DNA of 56,526 bases, taken from positions 511,163-567,688 of the forward strand of contig KQ965744.1 in the NCBI GenBank assembly GCA_001574975.1. Reading direction: 5' to 3'. Origin of the DNA: Gonapodya prolifera JEL478. Lineage: Eukaryota; Monoblepharomycota; Monoblepharidomycetes; Monoblepharidales; Gonapodyaceae. Every line of letters begins with the position of its first letter. Position 1 is the stretch's first letter. The position numbers and the translations under genes were made by a program. Shown piece by piece: positions 21,034 to 31,906 of the stretch. A model generated the notes under the pieces. The model was not told the origin of the DNA and searched no databases. It was given only the letters and a program-made list of their open reading frames with translations.

Positions 21034-24000
21034 ATGACCGCACCAATGAACATCAAGGTGCGTGCGATTCCCAACGCCACCCATCCCGCGCACCTCACCC
21101 GAGTCGTCACTGCGGGGAGTCGGACTCGTGCAGGATGGGATTTGTGGAACGAGATTCGAAATGTCTCCCAACTGACCAATGATTTTGTCACCCTCTATTC
21201 TCGCTACACAGGCGGAGATCATGCAGTGGGTCAATGCACTCACTGCATTCGACTCGGGGAACTTTCAAGGCGCACTGGACATCTTCTCTGTGAGTCTGGT
21301 GCCCTTGTTTCTTCCCCCGCAGTTTGAAAATGATGCTTAAACATTTGAAACACCTGTGCCAACTCGCAGACCATCGCAGACAACTCGAAAATACACTTTA
21401 ATATCGCAATGACTTGTTTGAATATGGGAATGCTGGATGAGGCGGTGAGCGGATTGGAACCCACGGCTGCCATAGTTTACGATCATTGGACGACTCCCCT
21501 CCCTCACTTCAACGCCCCCCGCTCCAACTGCACCTTCTCTATAATCCACGGGTACCAAGGTCGCGCACTTTTCAAACGCCCTCCGCGCAGACCCGTACCT
21601 CGCAGTCGCATACATCCAGCGAGGTGTATGTCGGTACTCCGCTGGCGATTACCAGTCCGCACTAAGAGACTTCGACGATACTGTCGCGGTAAGTTCTCTT
21701 TTGGGTCTGATGGTGGAGGAATGATGAGGGTGTAGGGCGAAATTGAGACTAGAGAGGAACTCCTCTGTCGCGATATCAGACCTGATTTGTGATCTGAAAC
21801 CGAACTTGGCTTGAAGCGGGAAGGAAACGCGACATTTCAAGCAAAGGAGCTCACAGATTTCACCCTTAGTCCCTCCGCGGCAACATGGTCATCGACTACC
21901 ACCAACTCGGCCTCCCGCACCGCCTCTACTCGTGCGAAGCCCTCTACAACCGCTCGCTGGCCCACCTTGCTCTCGGACTCGACGTCAACGCCGGCGTTGG
22001 CGAGCTCGTCAAGGCGTGCAAGCTCAAACCCGTCCTGGACCGTCCCGCAGAGTACTACGCCAACATCGACCGCGCCATCAGACTCGGGGCCCAGGCGCCC
22101 CAGCAGCTGGACCTGTACATGGTGCCGCTCAATTGCCTCTACAGACCGGCGGCGCAGAAGGTCAAAGTCGCGAGCCAAATGGAGCAGCAAGGCGTTGGAG
22201 GCAGCGTCGGGCAGGCGCAAGGACAGGGGATGGGGATGGGACAGGCACAGGCGCAGATGGGAGGAATAGGGCAGATGGGGCAGATGGGACAGATGGGAGG
22301 AATGGGACAAATGGGGCAAATGGGTCAGATGGGTCAGATGGGCCAAATGGGACAGATGGGCCAAATGGGTCAAATGGGTCAAATGGGTCAAATGGGTGGA
22401 ATGAACCAAATGAACCAAATGAACCAGATGGGCTCTATGGGATCCATGGCGCGCCCCGGGGCCCCCATGAACAACAACATGATGACCATGAACTCTGGGA
22501 TGATGGGCATGAACAACCCCATGGCGACCATGCCCAACTCCATGATGACCATGCAGAACGGAGGCGGAATGGGTATGGGAATGCAGGGGCAGGGGCAGGG
22601 GCAGGAGTACGGCGGTGCGGGAGCGTTCATGCAGGTGTGTGTGGACTTCCAATTAACCTGCGCCTGCATCATACACACTGCGCTGTTTCTCCATCCACCC
22701 CGTAGACTTCCCCACAACAGTCCCAGCCTTCCAGTGCAGGAAATACTATCCGACGCCCTCCAGCGCCACCCTCCGCCCCAGCCGCGCCTCCTCCTCCTCC
22801 CGGCCCGCCGGCTCCGCGTTCTCAACCCGTACGTGCGCCCCCTCCCCCACCAGCCCCTCCTGGTCCCGCCGCCCGGAAAAAGATAATGCAGGAGGAGGAA
22901 CCTGAGGAGGAGGATGCCGACGACGGCGCTGTCGAGGACCTGGCGGAAGACGAAGATGAACCGCCCAAGAACAACCCCTTCGCTGGCGGACTCTCTCGGC
23001 TCAAGAAGTCCCCCGAAACCCCTGCTCCCCCACCGCCGAAGGCTGTACTGGCAGCTAAGAAGGCGCCCGCAATGGTCGCACCCCCTCCTCCTCCGCCGGC
23101 CGCGCCAAAAAAGCTACCGAAGATGGAAGAACCCGAGGAGGACGAAGAGGATGCGGCGCCTCCGCCCCCACCGCCACCGGCTGCTAAAGCCAAGGCAAAG
23201 GCGGTCAAGGCGGTGGTGGAGGACGAGGAGGAAGCGCCAATGGTGAGGGCGGGTTCAGCGCCGGGGAAGAAGGCTGGTGGGGGCGTGCCACCCCCACCGC
23301 CACCTCCACCACCTCCTGGAGGCGCAGGTGCGAAGAAACCGGTTGCAGCGAAAAAGGCAGCACCTGTAGACGACGACGACGACGCACCGGCACCTCCTCC
23401 TCCGCCGGCAGTGAAGCCTGGTGTAGGGAAAGGAACAGCCAAGGTGGTGCCCCCGCCGACAGCAAAGAGGCCGCCTGCGCCTGCGCGAGATGAGGACGAA
23501 GATGAAGATGAGGCTCCCGCGCCACCGCCACCGCCGCCTATGGCCAAAGCAGGATTGGGCAAAACGGCCCCAGCAAGGGCGCCATTGAAGAAGGCGCCTG
23601 TGGTGGATGATGATGATGATGAAGTTCCGTCGCCTCCACCACCAACGTTGCCGAAGCCCGGGAAGGCAGCGGTGGGAAAGAAGCCGCCAGTACCTGTCGA
23701 GGATGATGAGGATGACACCACCCCGCCCCCGCCGCCAATGCCCAAGGCTGGTGCCAAGGTGCCAGCGACATTAACAAAGGCAGCACCGGCGAAGAAACCA
23801 GCAGCGCCGGTGGAGGATGAAGAGGACGAGGCACCCAAGTCCCGAGGAGGGATCCCCCCACCCCCACCCCCACCTCCACCTCCAGGTGGTGCCGCAAAAA
23901 CTACAAAGGCAGTGCCAGCGGCAAAAGCATCACCAACCGCGAAGAAAACAGCTCCTCCTCAGGACGACGAAGAGGACGATGCCCCACCTCCACCTAAGCC

Positions 24001-25402
24001 GGCTCCCAAGGCAGGCGCCAAAGCAACACTCTCACCGGCAAAGAAGCCCGCACCGAAGGACGACGACGACGATATACCCGTTGCGTCTGGGAACAGCATA
24101 GCGGCTATGGTTGCTGCGCGGGCGGCCAAGAAAAACGCGGCCAAGGCGCAGGCGCCGGATGATGATGAGGACGCGGCGCCGCCGCCACCACCGGCTCCAA
24201 ATGGTGGAGCTGCGGCTGGAAAGACAGCAGGGAAAGCTGCTGGTGGGATTCCTCCTCCTCCACCTCCCCCGCCGCCTGGGCGGGGAAGCGCGAAATCAGC
24301 AGCAGTGGATGATGACGAAGACACCCCACCACCGCCGCCTGCACCTCGACCGGGTGCAGTAAAGGCCAAGGCGAGCCCTGTAGTTGGGAAGGCTGCGAAA
24401 GGGAACGTAGCGGAGGACGACGACGCTCCGGCGCCACCGCCGCCGCCACCAGGGAAGGGGAAAGTGGGACCTGGAATGGGAACAGCAAGGGCCAAAACTC
24501 CGCCCAAGCCTCGGGACGCGGATGAGGATGAGGATGAGGAAGCTGCACCTCCGCCACCACCACCTCCGATGGCCAAGGCAGTTGCGAAAGCGAGCGCAAA
24601 GGCAAGTCCCGTACCCACACCTCCAGCGGTGAAGAAGCAGCCCGCGAAGCCGGCGTACCAGGAGCCTGAGGTGGACGAAGAAGAAGAAGACGCGCCGCCC
24701 CCACCGCCAACACCAAAGGGAAAGGCGTTGCCCGCAGGCAAGTCACCAGCTGGAACAATGAAAGCGCCACCGGCGCCGCCACCGCCCGCTATGGCAAGGA
24801 ATGCAAGAGCGCCAGCAAGAGCCGAGGAAGAAGAAGAGCCTGGTGAAGAAGAGGCGCCGCCGCCCAAACCACTCAAGAAAGCTGCAGCTGGCAAGGGGCC
24901 CGTGTCCTCTGTCAAGGGAAGCGTTGCAAGTTTGAATGAAGGGAGCGTTCAGAGTGTGGCGAGCGAGGGGGAGAAGGTGAGAGCAGGTCGAGTGCGTTGA
25001 GAGTTGAGAGAGTGGATTTTGACGAGAATGTCGTCGATTTGCGGTGGTGATGCAGATGAGGTTTAAGGTGGGTAATGGATCGTGACAAAAGTGCGAATAT
25101 CGCAGTCATGGATACTAACACAAAGCTGTCGTTTTCTCCATCGTGCCACTTTACTCCCGTATGTTCGCTATAACATCCAGTGCCACTTTTCAGACACGCG
25201 CATGGTGATGTGTGACACCCCTGTCGTGTTCGAAGATCTGCAAAAGAAGATACAAAAGAAATTCGCGAGTCCGCGACCGCTGCGAATCAAGTACAAGGAC
25301 GAGGATGACGAGCTTGTCCTCGTAACGGACCAAGACGACCTCGACATGTACTTGGAGAGATTGGGTGGGGAGATGAAAACGGATTTGTGGTGCTTCGTTT
25401 GA
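21034..25402 (+). CDS. noxR: NADPH oxidase regulator NoxR (p67phox-like), greatly expanded
   Basis: NoxR binds Rac-GTP and activates NADPH oxidases at fungal membranes. Exons: 21034-21057, 21212-21289, 21370-21444, 21560-21688, 21870-22634, 22706-24976, 25056-25067, 25181-25402. The frame is intact, 1191 aa, about twice the usual length. N-terminal TPR region: AEIMQWVNALTAFDSGNF, IHFNIAMTCLNMGMLDEA, ADPYLAVAYIQRGVCRYS, RLYSCEALYNRSLAHLAL. Then a Met/Gln/Gly repeat (about 22195-22450) and a low-complexity region alternating poly-Pro, Asp/Glu runs and Ala/Lys (about 22706-24950). The C-terminal PB1 domain follows (CHFSDTRMVM, LRIKYKDEDDELVLVTDQDD), with the OPCA-type acidic loop present. Its first strand, MRFK, comes from a 12-nt exon. 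A classical SH3 domain was not seen. Poly-Pro tracts could recruit SH3 or profilin partners (inference). Confidence 0.85.
22195..22450 (+). repeat. Gly-Gln-Met tandem triplet repeat in NoxR
   Basis: Codon-level repeat of GGG/GGA/GGT-CAG/CAA-ATG, about 20 consecutive GQM/GGM units, followed by NQM units and Met/Asn-rich sequence. Synonymous variation between units argues against a sequencing artefact and suggests expansion under coding constraint. The opposite strand gives a spurious His/Leu-rich frame. Confidence 0.85.
22886..24950 (+). repeat. Pro/acidic/Ala-Lys low-complexity array in NoxR
   Basis: About 690 codons alternating four- to ten-residue poly-Pro blocks, Asp/Glu runs (DDDDD, EDEDEDE) and Ala-Lys-Gly linkers; about 15 cycles of 35-55 residues. 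Base composition is strongly biased and unlike the flanking TPR and PB1 exons. It is disordered by composition. Minus-strand Gly/Ser frames at 22822-23838 and 23959-24915 are shadows of it. Confidence 0.8.
25056..25067 (+). other. 12-nt microexon of NoxR (MRFK)
   Basis: ATGAGGTTTAAG lies between TGATGCAG and GTGGGT. It supplies the basic first strand of the PB1 domain: ...GEK-MRFK-CHFSDTRMV. Flanking introns are 79 and 113 nt, all phase 0. Skipping it would keep frame but delete the basic strand, so alternative splicing could in principle modulate PB1 pairing. Confidence 0.7.
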
Positions 25403-25710
25403 TGAACTATTTTCGAGCTGGAAGTGAGAGAGATCAGTTCTCGTGTAAAATTGAAGTGGATGAACATTGCCTAATTTTGTTGGAAAGAAAAGAGAGGAAA
25501 GAAGAGAAGGAAAAGGTACCATTTGATCACGTTGTTGATTTCGAATCGAACCTTTGAAATGGTCGGAATCAAAGTTGACCCCTGATGCGAGCAGTCCGGC
25601 GTGCTGACATCGCGACAAAGCGACTCACAAATCTCGCTCAGCATCTCGCGCGGCGCAACTCTCGCTCCTCCCGTTCCATTGAACCTCCTTTGTGGCCCTC
25701 TCCCCTTGCC

Positions 25711-27486
25711 ATGAACTCGCTGTCAAGCTCCAGTGGAAAGGACCCACGGAGCGTTGCTTGCTTAATTATCGGTCAGTTCTCGTGGAAAGAACGGTTGCCA
25801 TCGTGTCTGTTTTGCTGTGGGAACGGTGGTTTCCGGGTGCCGAGTGGATCGGGATCGGGATCGGTAGTGAGAGCATGAAACCATCACACCACCAATTATT
25901 TCAATGAAAATAAGTGGGAGGAACTGCTACATTATTTAGGAAAGCGTGGCTGTCGTTCCGGGAAAGCAGGACAAGTCGAACAGTCTGAATTCCAACGTCA
26001 ACCCGATATTAAGCAATCAGTCTTCTTGCAGGGGATGAAGTCCTCGGCGGAAAAACGCAGGACACAAATAGTCACTACCTAGCTCGGAAATGCTTTGCGC
26101 ACGGGTTGAATCTCCGACGGTGAGCTTCCGGTGTCGATCTTTGGAGAAAGCATGTAGCCAGAAAGTTTGCCATGCTCTTAGCATTGAGACCGTCGCTGAT
26201 GAGTTTGACGACATTATCGAACGCGTTCGATACCTTTCGGAGCGGTTTGCTCATGTTATTACATCGGGTGGCATTGGCCCCACCCATGGTGGGTTATTTG
26301 CCAACACTTTCGTCATATCTCATGGCAACAGTCTGAACCACTGGCCTCGCAGATGATATCACTGTAGGTCTACTCCACTGCCATCGAAGTAAAAATATTC
26401 ACCAAACCTCTGCTCCATCAACATCGTTTGACTTACTGGGTGTGAACACGCCGCACAAAAGTGTGCGTTGAACCACCTCACCCTCGCTGTATCCGAAGCT
26501 AAACATCGCGCGAACCCCTCCTAGACGAGGCGATCTCCCGCGCCTTCAACCAACCCCTTGCCTACCACCAACCCACCATCGACCGCATGACAACCTGGAT
26601 GAACGACCGCATCCGTGTCGCCAGGGAACAGTACGATACCGCCGTTGCCAAGGCCAAAGCTGAAGGTGGAGAACAACCAAAGGCTCCAGACTACCAGGCG
26701 ATGGAGATGAACGAGAGCAGGAAACGTATGGCCCTGTTTCCCACGGGTGATAAGTCCACGGTTGGTGTCTCCCAGGATTTGCGCGGCTGTGAGAATGTAC
26801 AGTAAGCGACCACTGTCTATGCCAGGCCATCTACCCCGCACCGTCTTTGTGGGTCCCAGTCGTTGTTGTCAACGGCAACGTCGCCATTCTTCCCGGAGTC
26901 CCCCGCCTGTTCCGTGAGCTTGCGGACACCTAGTGAGTACCGCAGAGTTGAAGTTAGACATAAAAGGGTGGCAATGCTTACACTCTATTACGGCCACGAA
27001 GCATCGAGAAACAAATCGTGCCCAACCTCCCACAAGCCGATGACGCCCGGCCGTGGATTCGGAAGCTCGTCGGAACCTCAAAGTTCGAGGGCGACATAGC
27101 GGATGACCTGACTGAGGTCCACAACTCCGTCAAGAGCCTTGGGATCAAAGTTGGGAGGTGAGTTCACTGTTCCTGTGGATCAACAGTACTGAATAACATT
27201 TTGACGGATTTTCTCACTCGGAGCTACCCGAAATCACCTCCCTCCTCCTCCCCTGTCACGTCGACCGGATCTACGCTGCAGTCATCCTCATGGAAGTTGA
27301 AAGTCGTGGTTTCGCTAGTGGGAAAGGTGGGTGCTGTGTAGTAGTGATCGTACTTGAACGATTTCTCGATCCGTATTTTCTATTCAACACTGGCAGGAAG
27401 AAGCAGAGCTCCAAAAGTGGGCCGAGGTGGTGCGGGATAAATTGGACGGGTGGTTCTTGACGGATGAGGAAGCACAGGGAGAGTAA
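25711..27486 (+). CDS. Molybdopterin-binding (MoCF_biosynth) domain protein
   Basis: Eukaryotic protein of the MoaB/Mog-CinA fold, as found in the FAD-synthetase-associated family; the reaction of stand-alone fungal members is not firmly known. Exons: 25711-25771, 26032-26119, 26182-26288, 26353-26367, 26525-26760, 26826-26932, 27002-27157, 27224-27327, 27396-27486. Motifs: VACLIIGDEVLGGKTQDTNS at the N-terminus, HVITSGGIGPTHDDIT (the GGxGPTxDD signature), NESRKRMALFPTGDKS, LWVPVVVVNGNVAILPGVP. The GPTHDDIT motif is split and needs a 15-nt exon. The C-terminal part (residues after about 180) is helical and charged, with a Ser/Pro loop. A possible earlier in-frame start lies upstream but lacks an ATG. 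Domain call is firm. Confidence 0.85.
26353..26367 (+). other. 15-nt microexon in the MoCF-domain gene
   Basis: ATGATATCACTGTAG between CCTCGCAG and GTCTAC. It encodes the DDITV of the GGIGPTHDDITV motif and gives the right phase for exon 26525. The donor is non-consensus at position +3, so the exact 3' boundary was chosen by phase. Confidence 0.65.
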
Positions 27487-27646
27487 TGATAATGTCACTT
27501 TTACTAGATAAATAATAATAAAGAGCGCGAGTGCACTCCTTGAAACGGTTGGATAATTATTTTGATGTGCCGCACAGCAATTCTGGTCACCGCATTTTCA
27601 CACGATTGGATGACTTAAAGCACCTCGGCGATGCCCCACGTCACCA

Positions 27647-29270
27647 ATGATTCAACTTCAACTTCCGCTTCTCCTCCTCTCTGCGTGTGCGGGCTCTCAT
27701 GCCGCTTTGGTGAGCTCCATGGTACTGCATGATGTCGCGGTGAAGAACGATTACCAACTTGGTTGCTCCCTTTGGCGCTCGCGGGGGTATGAGCTGCACC
27801 TACCTTCCACAGCAAAACGCTATCCTAATCGCTGGAGGCTATCCGCTGAATATCAATGGTACCCTCTCTACCGTGGGTGTGTCATCATACCCCTACCACC
27901 CGTCTCACCCCAACTGAAATGACGCACATCGCTCCAGGATAACACGAACTTTCTGGCTCTTCAATCTCGCCAACTCGTCTTTCTTTCCTCGCCCCGTCGC
28001 GGGCCTTCCTGCCAACATCTCGAGCACGTTCTACCACGCGGCGTCATCGCTGATGCCGGACGGGAAGGGGATCTACTACCTGTACGATACGGCAAAAGAC
28101 TTTGGCTTGCTTAATGTTGCGACCTGGACGTGGAGCAAAGTATACCCGAACACGGCGCAGTTGGCGAACGATACCGCTCAGAGGAAAGGTGAGCATCGGC
28201 GTATTTCCTTTGTTTACGACTGAAACCTATTTCGTTGATACTCGTACCATGACTCTTGGTAGACACATCATCCGCGTTCGCGCTGACTGGTAACCCCGCT
28301 TCCGAGAACCTTTACTTCACTGGTGGCGTCATGTCGCCCGAGGACAGCTTCCTTCAATGGGTATCCGAATCTTTTATCTACAAACCGTCCTCCAACTCGT
28401 TTGCATCAATTATGGTATGTGATACTACTTCCATTCTTTTCTCAGCTGTTTCTCAGTTTGGTTTTGACAAAGGTCCCACAGCGAAACAGCACACAGGTGG
28501 CACCACAAGGTCCAACCAGGGGATTTACGCTAGGCGACTATTTTGTCGTTTGTCGCCGAGTGTGAACGCACAGGTGGGTTTGTCGATCCTCCGCCCGTTT
28601 TCCAGGACGCAAAAGCAAGCCAAACGCTGCCAGACATCCGAGCTTTGGGCCGCAAATATCAAAACTCCTGCACAGAATGGCACTATAACATGGCGAAAGC
28701 TCAACGTGAGTGGCGTTTAAGATTACGTAGAGGTCTTTGTCATGCATTCTTTACAGATCACCGGCGGAGAACTCCTTCTCGGAGAAGGCCGGGCTACCAG
28801 CTTGTCGCGTCAAACGGGACCACCGCGTATATCTACGGCGGAGAGGATTCAGCGTCAGATGCGAGCGGGGCAGTAGCGTTTCGGTCGGATTTGTGGACGC
28901 TCAGCACGAACGGGAGCCCCAGTGATACCTCGGCATGGTGAGAAACACAATTCATCTGTTCGTATCCCGATGTCGCTCTTACCGCGAGGCCTTGAAGGAT
29001 ATTCAACACAACAAATCCTGTCGTGCCATTCAATTTGCCGGACTCCGCAAGGCCGAATGAGAGGAGTGATGGATGTTTCGTCTTTGTCCCGGGGAGCCAA
29101 AAGATTTGGATGCTGGGTGGCAAGGTATAATTATCGCTTTACTTGTTGCTCTCTTGTTCCTAATTGCATTCCCACTTTAGATTGTAGGCAACGGGGCGGA
29201 GACGGCTGTTGGATTCGAAGGGGATCCCTACGTTTACATTTTGGACGTCGCTTATCCTGGCGGGGAGTGA
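27647..29270 (+). CDS. Secreted kelch/galactose-oxidase-type beta-propeller protein
   Basis: Starts MIQLQLPLLLLSA, a signal peptide. After a ~66-nt intron the propeller begins: GGMSCTYLPQQNAILIAGG, then FYHAASSLMPDGKGIYYLYD, ALTGNPASENLYFTGGV, ITGGELLLGEG, TTAYIYGGEDSASDASGAV, PGSQKIWMLGGK and PYVYILDVAYPGG. The repeated hydrophobic-GG pattern with following Tyr/Trp fits kelch blades. Stop TGA is at 29268. Exon borders in the middle (27860-28760) are not fully resolved: two junctions lose frame in my reading, so a misjudged splice site or microexon is likely. Probably extracellular or cell-surface; the copper-radical residues of galactose oxidase were not identified. Confidence 0.6.
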
Positions 29271-29299
29271 AATTACGAGTCTGTTAATCATTTCCAAAT

Positions 29300-29905
29300 T
29301 TACACGACGTGATCCTTCCCCAGGTCAGTGGATAGACAAGTATACTCCCACTCCCGGATACGCTCCTCCTGCGCGGCTGCTACGGCGACGTAAGGTTTTG
29401 TGGACGGGGTTTCGCTGAGGTGTGGAAGTGGTTTCATTTGAGGGAACTCAGAATGTAACCAAAAGTAGTAGAATTTTGTCGTATCCATTTCCTTTCTCTC
29501 ATCGTCATATTTCAGGAGCGTGTCCGAGTCCCCTTCGGGTTGGTATTCCAAACTCGCGAACTCAGATTCACTAAACACACCACTGGCCGAGCTCGTCCCC
29601 TGAAAGACGCTGATGGACGATGAAGAAGTGCACGTTTCAAAAGCACTACCGGCGTTTCTGACCATGCAGAGGTCAGTGTAGTGGAACATCGGCGAGGAGT
29701 GTATCGTCCGATATGTTACTTCCACTCCTGCCACGATTGCCCACGTCGTATTCAAATTAGCGAGTTGAAACTCCATACTATTACTTTCAAGATTAGAATA
29801 CACCCTCAAAGTTCTACTCATGTGGGACGAATCAGGTACGCAACCGCGGAACCAACGCACAAATGTCCAGTTATCGTGACAGAGGGCTATTCTCCTGCCT
29901 AACAT
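29300..29905 (-). CDS. Hypothetical protein, 201 aa, convergent to the kelch gene
   Basis: An uninterrupted minus-strand frame with ATG at 29905. Composition is protein-like (FVRWFRGCVPDSS, MEFQLANLNTTWAIVAGVEV, STKPYVAVAAAQEERIREWE), without low complexity. No signal peptide or TM helix. No family recognised. It may be one exon of a longer gene extending toward 30.5 kb. Confidence 0.45.
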   Translation of the reverse strand: MLGRRIALCHDNWTFVRWFRGCVPDSSHMSRTLRVYSNLESNSMEFQLANLNTTWAIVAGVEVTYRTIHSSPMFHYTDLCMVRNAGSAFETCTSSSSISVFQGTSSASGVFSESEFASLEYQPEGDSDTLLKYDDERKEMDTTKFYYFWLHSEFPQMKPLPHLSETPSTKPYVAVAAAQEERIREWEYTCLSTDLGKDHVV

Positions 29906-29984
29906 CGTTCGCCATTAGCGTACCGACGATTCTCCTCGCGAATCAGCTCCGAGTCCGTTCCGGGCGTCGGCGAGGGCGTCTTCA

Positions 29985-30497
29985 TTGGCTTTCAATAGTA
30001 AGATATGGGAGCTCAAACCCCGAGCAAGACGAGCCTCCAACCCGAGGGTATCGTCAATACCTCCAAAAATACCTTCTCTCGGGGGCCTTTCACCCCCCTA
30101 CCGCCCGTGCACAAGAGGATGCACAGTCGGCGTCCAGAGAAGGAGCATCCAGGAGATCCGACAAGCGGCTGCCACAGCATCCGACGTCAAGCCAGGCGAA
30201 AAGTGCGCCCCAAGTGCCTATAAGGCAGAAATGCTTGACGCTCTTCACTCCGTGGATGGACTTTCAAAGGCCGCTTTACAGGTTGGTCATTCGCCGTGGT
30301 CACTGCTGCGCACGTGTGGCACGGTTTTGCCAATTTGTTTGTGTGACTGCGAGAGCATCAAGCGATATTTGCCCACGAATCTGATGCACCCCGAAAGTCG
30401 AGGGGTCAGGAATCTCTCTACCAGCGACAAAATCGGTTTAGTTCTTGGTTGGAGACCGCCTCTCGAAGTCACGGTGGTTGGATGTACAATCACCTGA
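29985..30497 (+). CDS. Possible exon of an unrecognised protein
   Basis: A 170-codon plus-strand frame that does not begin with ATG. The middle (RSIQEIRQAAATASDVKPGE, AEMLDALHSVDGLSKAALQ) has helical coding character; the ends do not. A competing plus-strand frame overlaps it. It could be a separate small gene or noise. Confidence 0.2.
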   Translation: MAFNSKIWELKPRARRASNPRVSSIPPKIPSLGGLSPPYRPCTRGCTVGVQRRSIQEIRQAAATASDVKPGEKCAPSAYKAEMLDALHSVDGLSKAALQVGHSPWSLLRTCGTVLPICLCDCESIKRYLPTNLMHPESRGVRNLSTSDKIGLVLGWRPPLEVTVVGCTIT

Positions 30498-30932
30498 ATA
30501 TAGTAGAACATCGTACCGTGAGTCGAGAACCTCTTTTGGAGCTTTGTGCGGTAGTAATTTACTTCCATGCTTGCGTGCACGAAGAGGGATGTCAGCTCGC
30601 CCTGGGAAGGTACTGTGTGGTGGGTGTTCTGTTTGCAGATAACTCAGTACGTCACCCAGCCGGGGTTTTGGCTGCCCTTCAGAATATAGCCCATTACTTG
30701 GTCACACATTGATTCCCAATCGCTCATCATTTCCTTTGCATTGAGTAATGAACCTCGTCGCTTTCGAGTTCCCCCTTCTTCGAGATTTAGAGCTAATCGA
30801 GTTGGGTGGATCGTTTTGAATAAGTCCGCAAAGACTGAGAGACGCAGAAATTGAAAGATAGAACGACATTCTCTGTGATGATCAGTCATACAATAATGCA
30901 CTAAAACTTATACAGCTCCCATAGGAAAATTC

Positions 30933-31693
30933 TCAGTTGGCTTGATTCGTCCTAACTGCTCCTTTGAACCACTCATACACATGGCCTCGGTGAAACTCGA
31001 CCATTCTTATCTGAGCGCCGCTTCCGTGAAACGGGAGCAAAATAAAGTAGCTGGTACCAAACTTATCGTCACGGGTGCACTCAAAGAAGTAGGGTGCCCG
31101 AGCGGTGAAACGGTGATTTCCAATCCTTCCATCGTCATAGCTTACAATGAAGGAGTTGTCGTTCGGAACCAGAGTTATTGTCCCACTTGAGACCGCCTTG
31201 CGCCACTTTCCAAAAGCATCGGGGTGCAATTCCAAATTGAGATTTGTCCACTTGTTGTATTCGTTTTCAGACGCAGAGTGCTGGTCTCTTATGATCTGTG
31301 GTATTTTAAAGAGAGTTCAGGAAGCAGGTCAGAGGCTTAATGGGAACAACAACGAACCTGCTCAAGCTGTGAGATCCTGGCGTTGGCTGCTCTAAGGTCA
31401 CTTTTAGCCCTCTCCAGCGCAACTGCTATCGTGTTCGACACCGAGGACGCCTGCGCTTGCGCTTGCGCGGCGGCCTCCGCCTGGGCCTGGGCATCGGCCT
31501 GGGCCTGTGCTTCTGCAGCGGCAGCAGCCCTGGCTTCGACCGTATTGTCGACTCTATTGGTCAAGCTCACATTCACGTTCTGGATCTGGTTTTGACGCTG
31601 GGTTCCCCCAGGAGGCGCAGACGAGTCTCCGCCAGACCCTCCGAGCATGCCGCCGAGGATCGACTGCGCGGCTGGGATCACTGGAAGTGGCAT
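30933..31693 (-). CDS. Ala/Gln-rich coiled-coil protein, function unknown
   Basis: ATG at 31693 (MPLPVIPAAQSILGGMLGG). Exon 1 runs to about 31372 and encodes a Gly-rich start, then an Ala/Gln/Glu heptad-like region (RVDNTVEARAAAAAEAQ and following) and RISQLEQ. After an intron (acceptor near 31300) a globular part follows: NKWTNLNLELHPDAFGKW, NDNSFIVSYDDGRIGNHRF, APYFFECTRDDKFGTSYFIL, stop after RTNQAN at 30933. The poly-Ala coiled coil looks structural. Not assigned to a family. Confidence 0.55.
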
Positions 31694-31906
31694 CGATGAG
31701 CGGGTGGAATGGGGGTTGCGTAGGATCGAAAAACGCGCGACGTGAAGCTAAGGAGTCAGGCAGGTCCACAGGTTGCTACTTAGTCTACTAAGGCAGAATG
31801 ATTTTTCCCTCCACCAGGGGTCTCATCGTTTGCGGAGACCCCAATTTGATGAATACGTTGATTGGATGAAGAAAGAAGTAGCGTTTACAGTCGTTTGTAA
31901 GGTGCT

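Noticed and set aside
21837-22652. Minus-strand 271-codon frame rich in His-Leu
   Set aside because: Antisense of the Gly-Gln-Met repeat; no independent coding features.
22822-24915. Long minus-strand Gly/Ser-rich frames opposite NoxR
   Set aside because: They mirror the poly-Pro/acidic codons of the NoxR exon, which has continuous TPR and PB1 context on the plus strand.
26802-26825. A 24-nt intron in the MoCF gene
   Set aside because: Donor GTTGGT at 26761 gives a 65-nt intron and the conserved ALFPTGDKSTAIYP...LWVP continuity.
27647-27900. A single uninterrupted first exon for the kelch protein
   Set aside because: The blade motif GGMSCTYLPQQN is in a different frame from the signal peptide; an intron starting at GTGTGC is needed.
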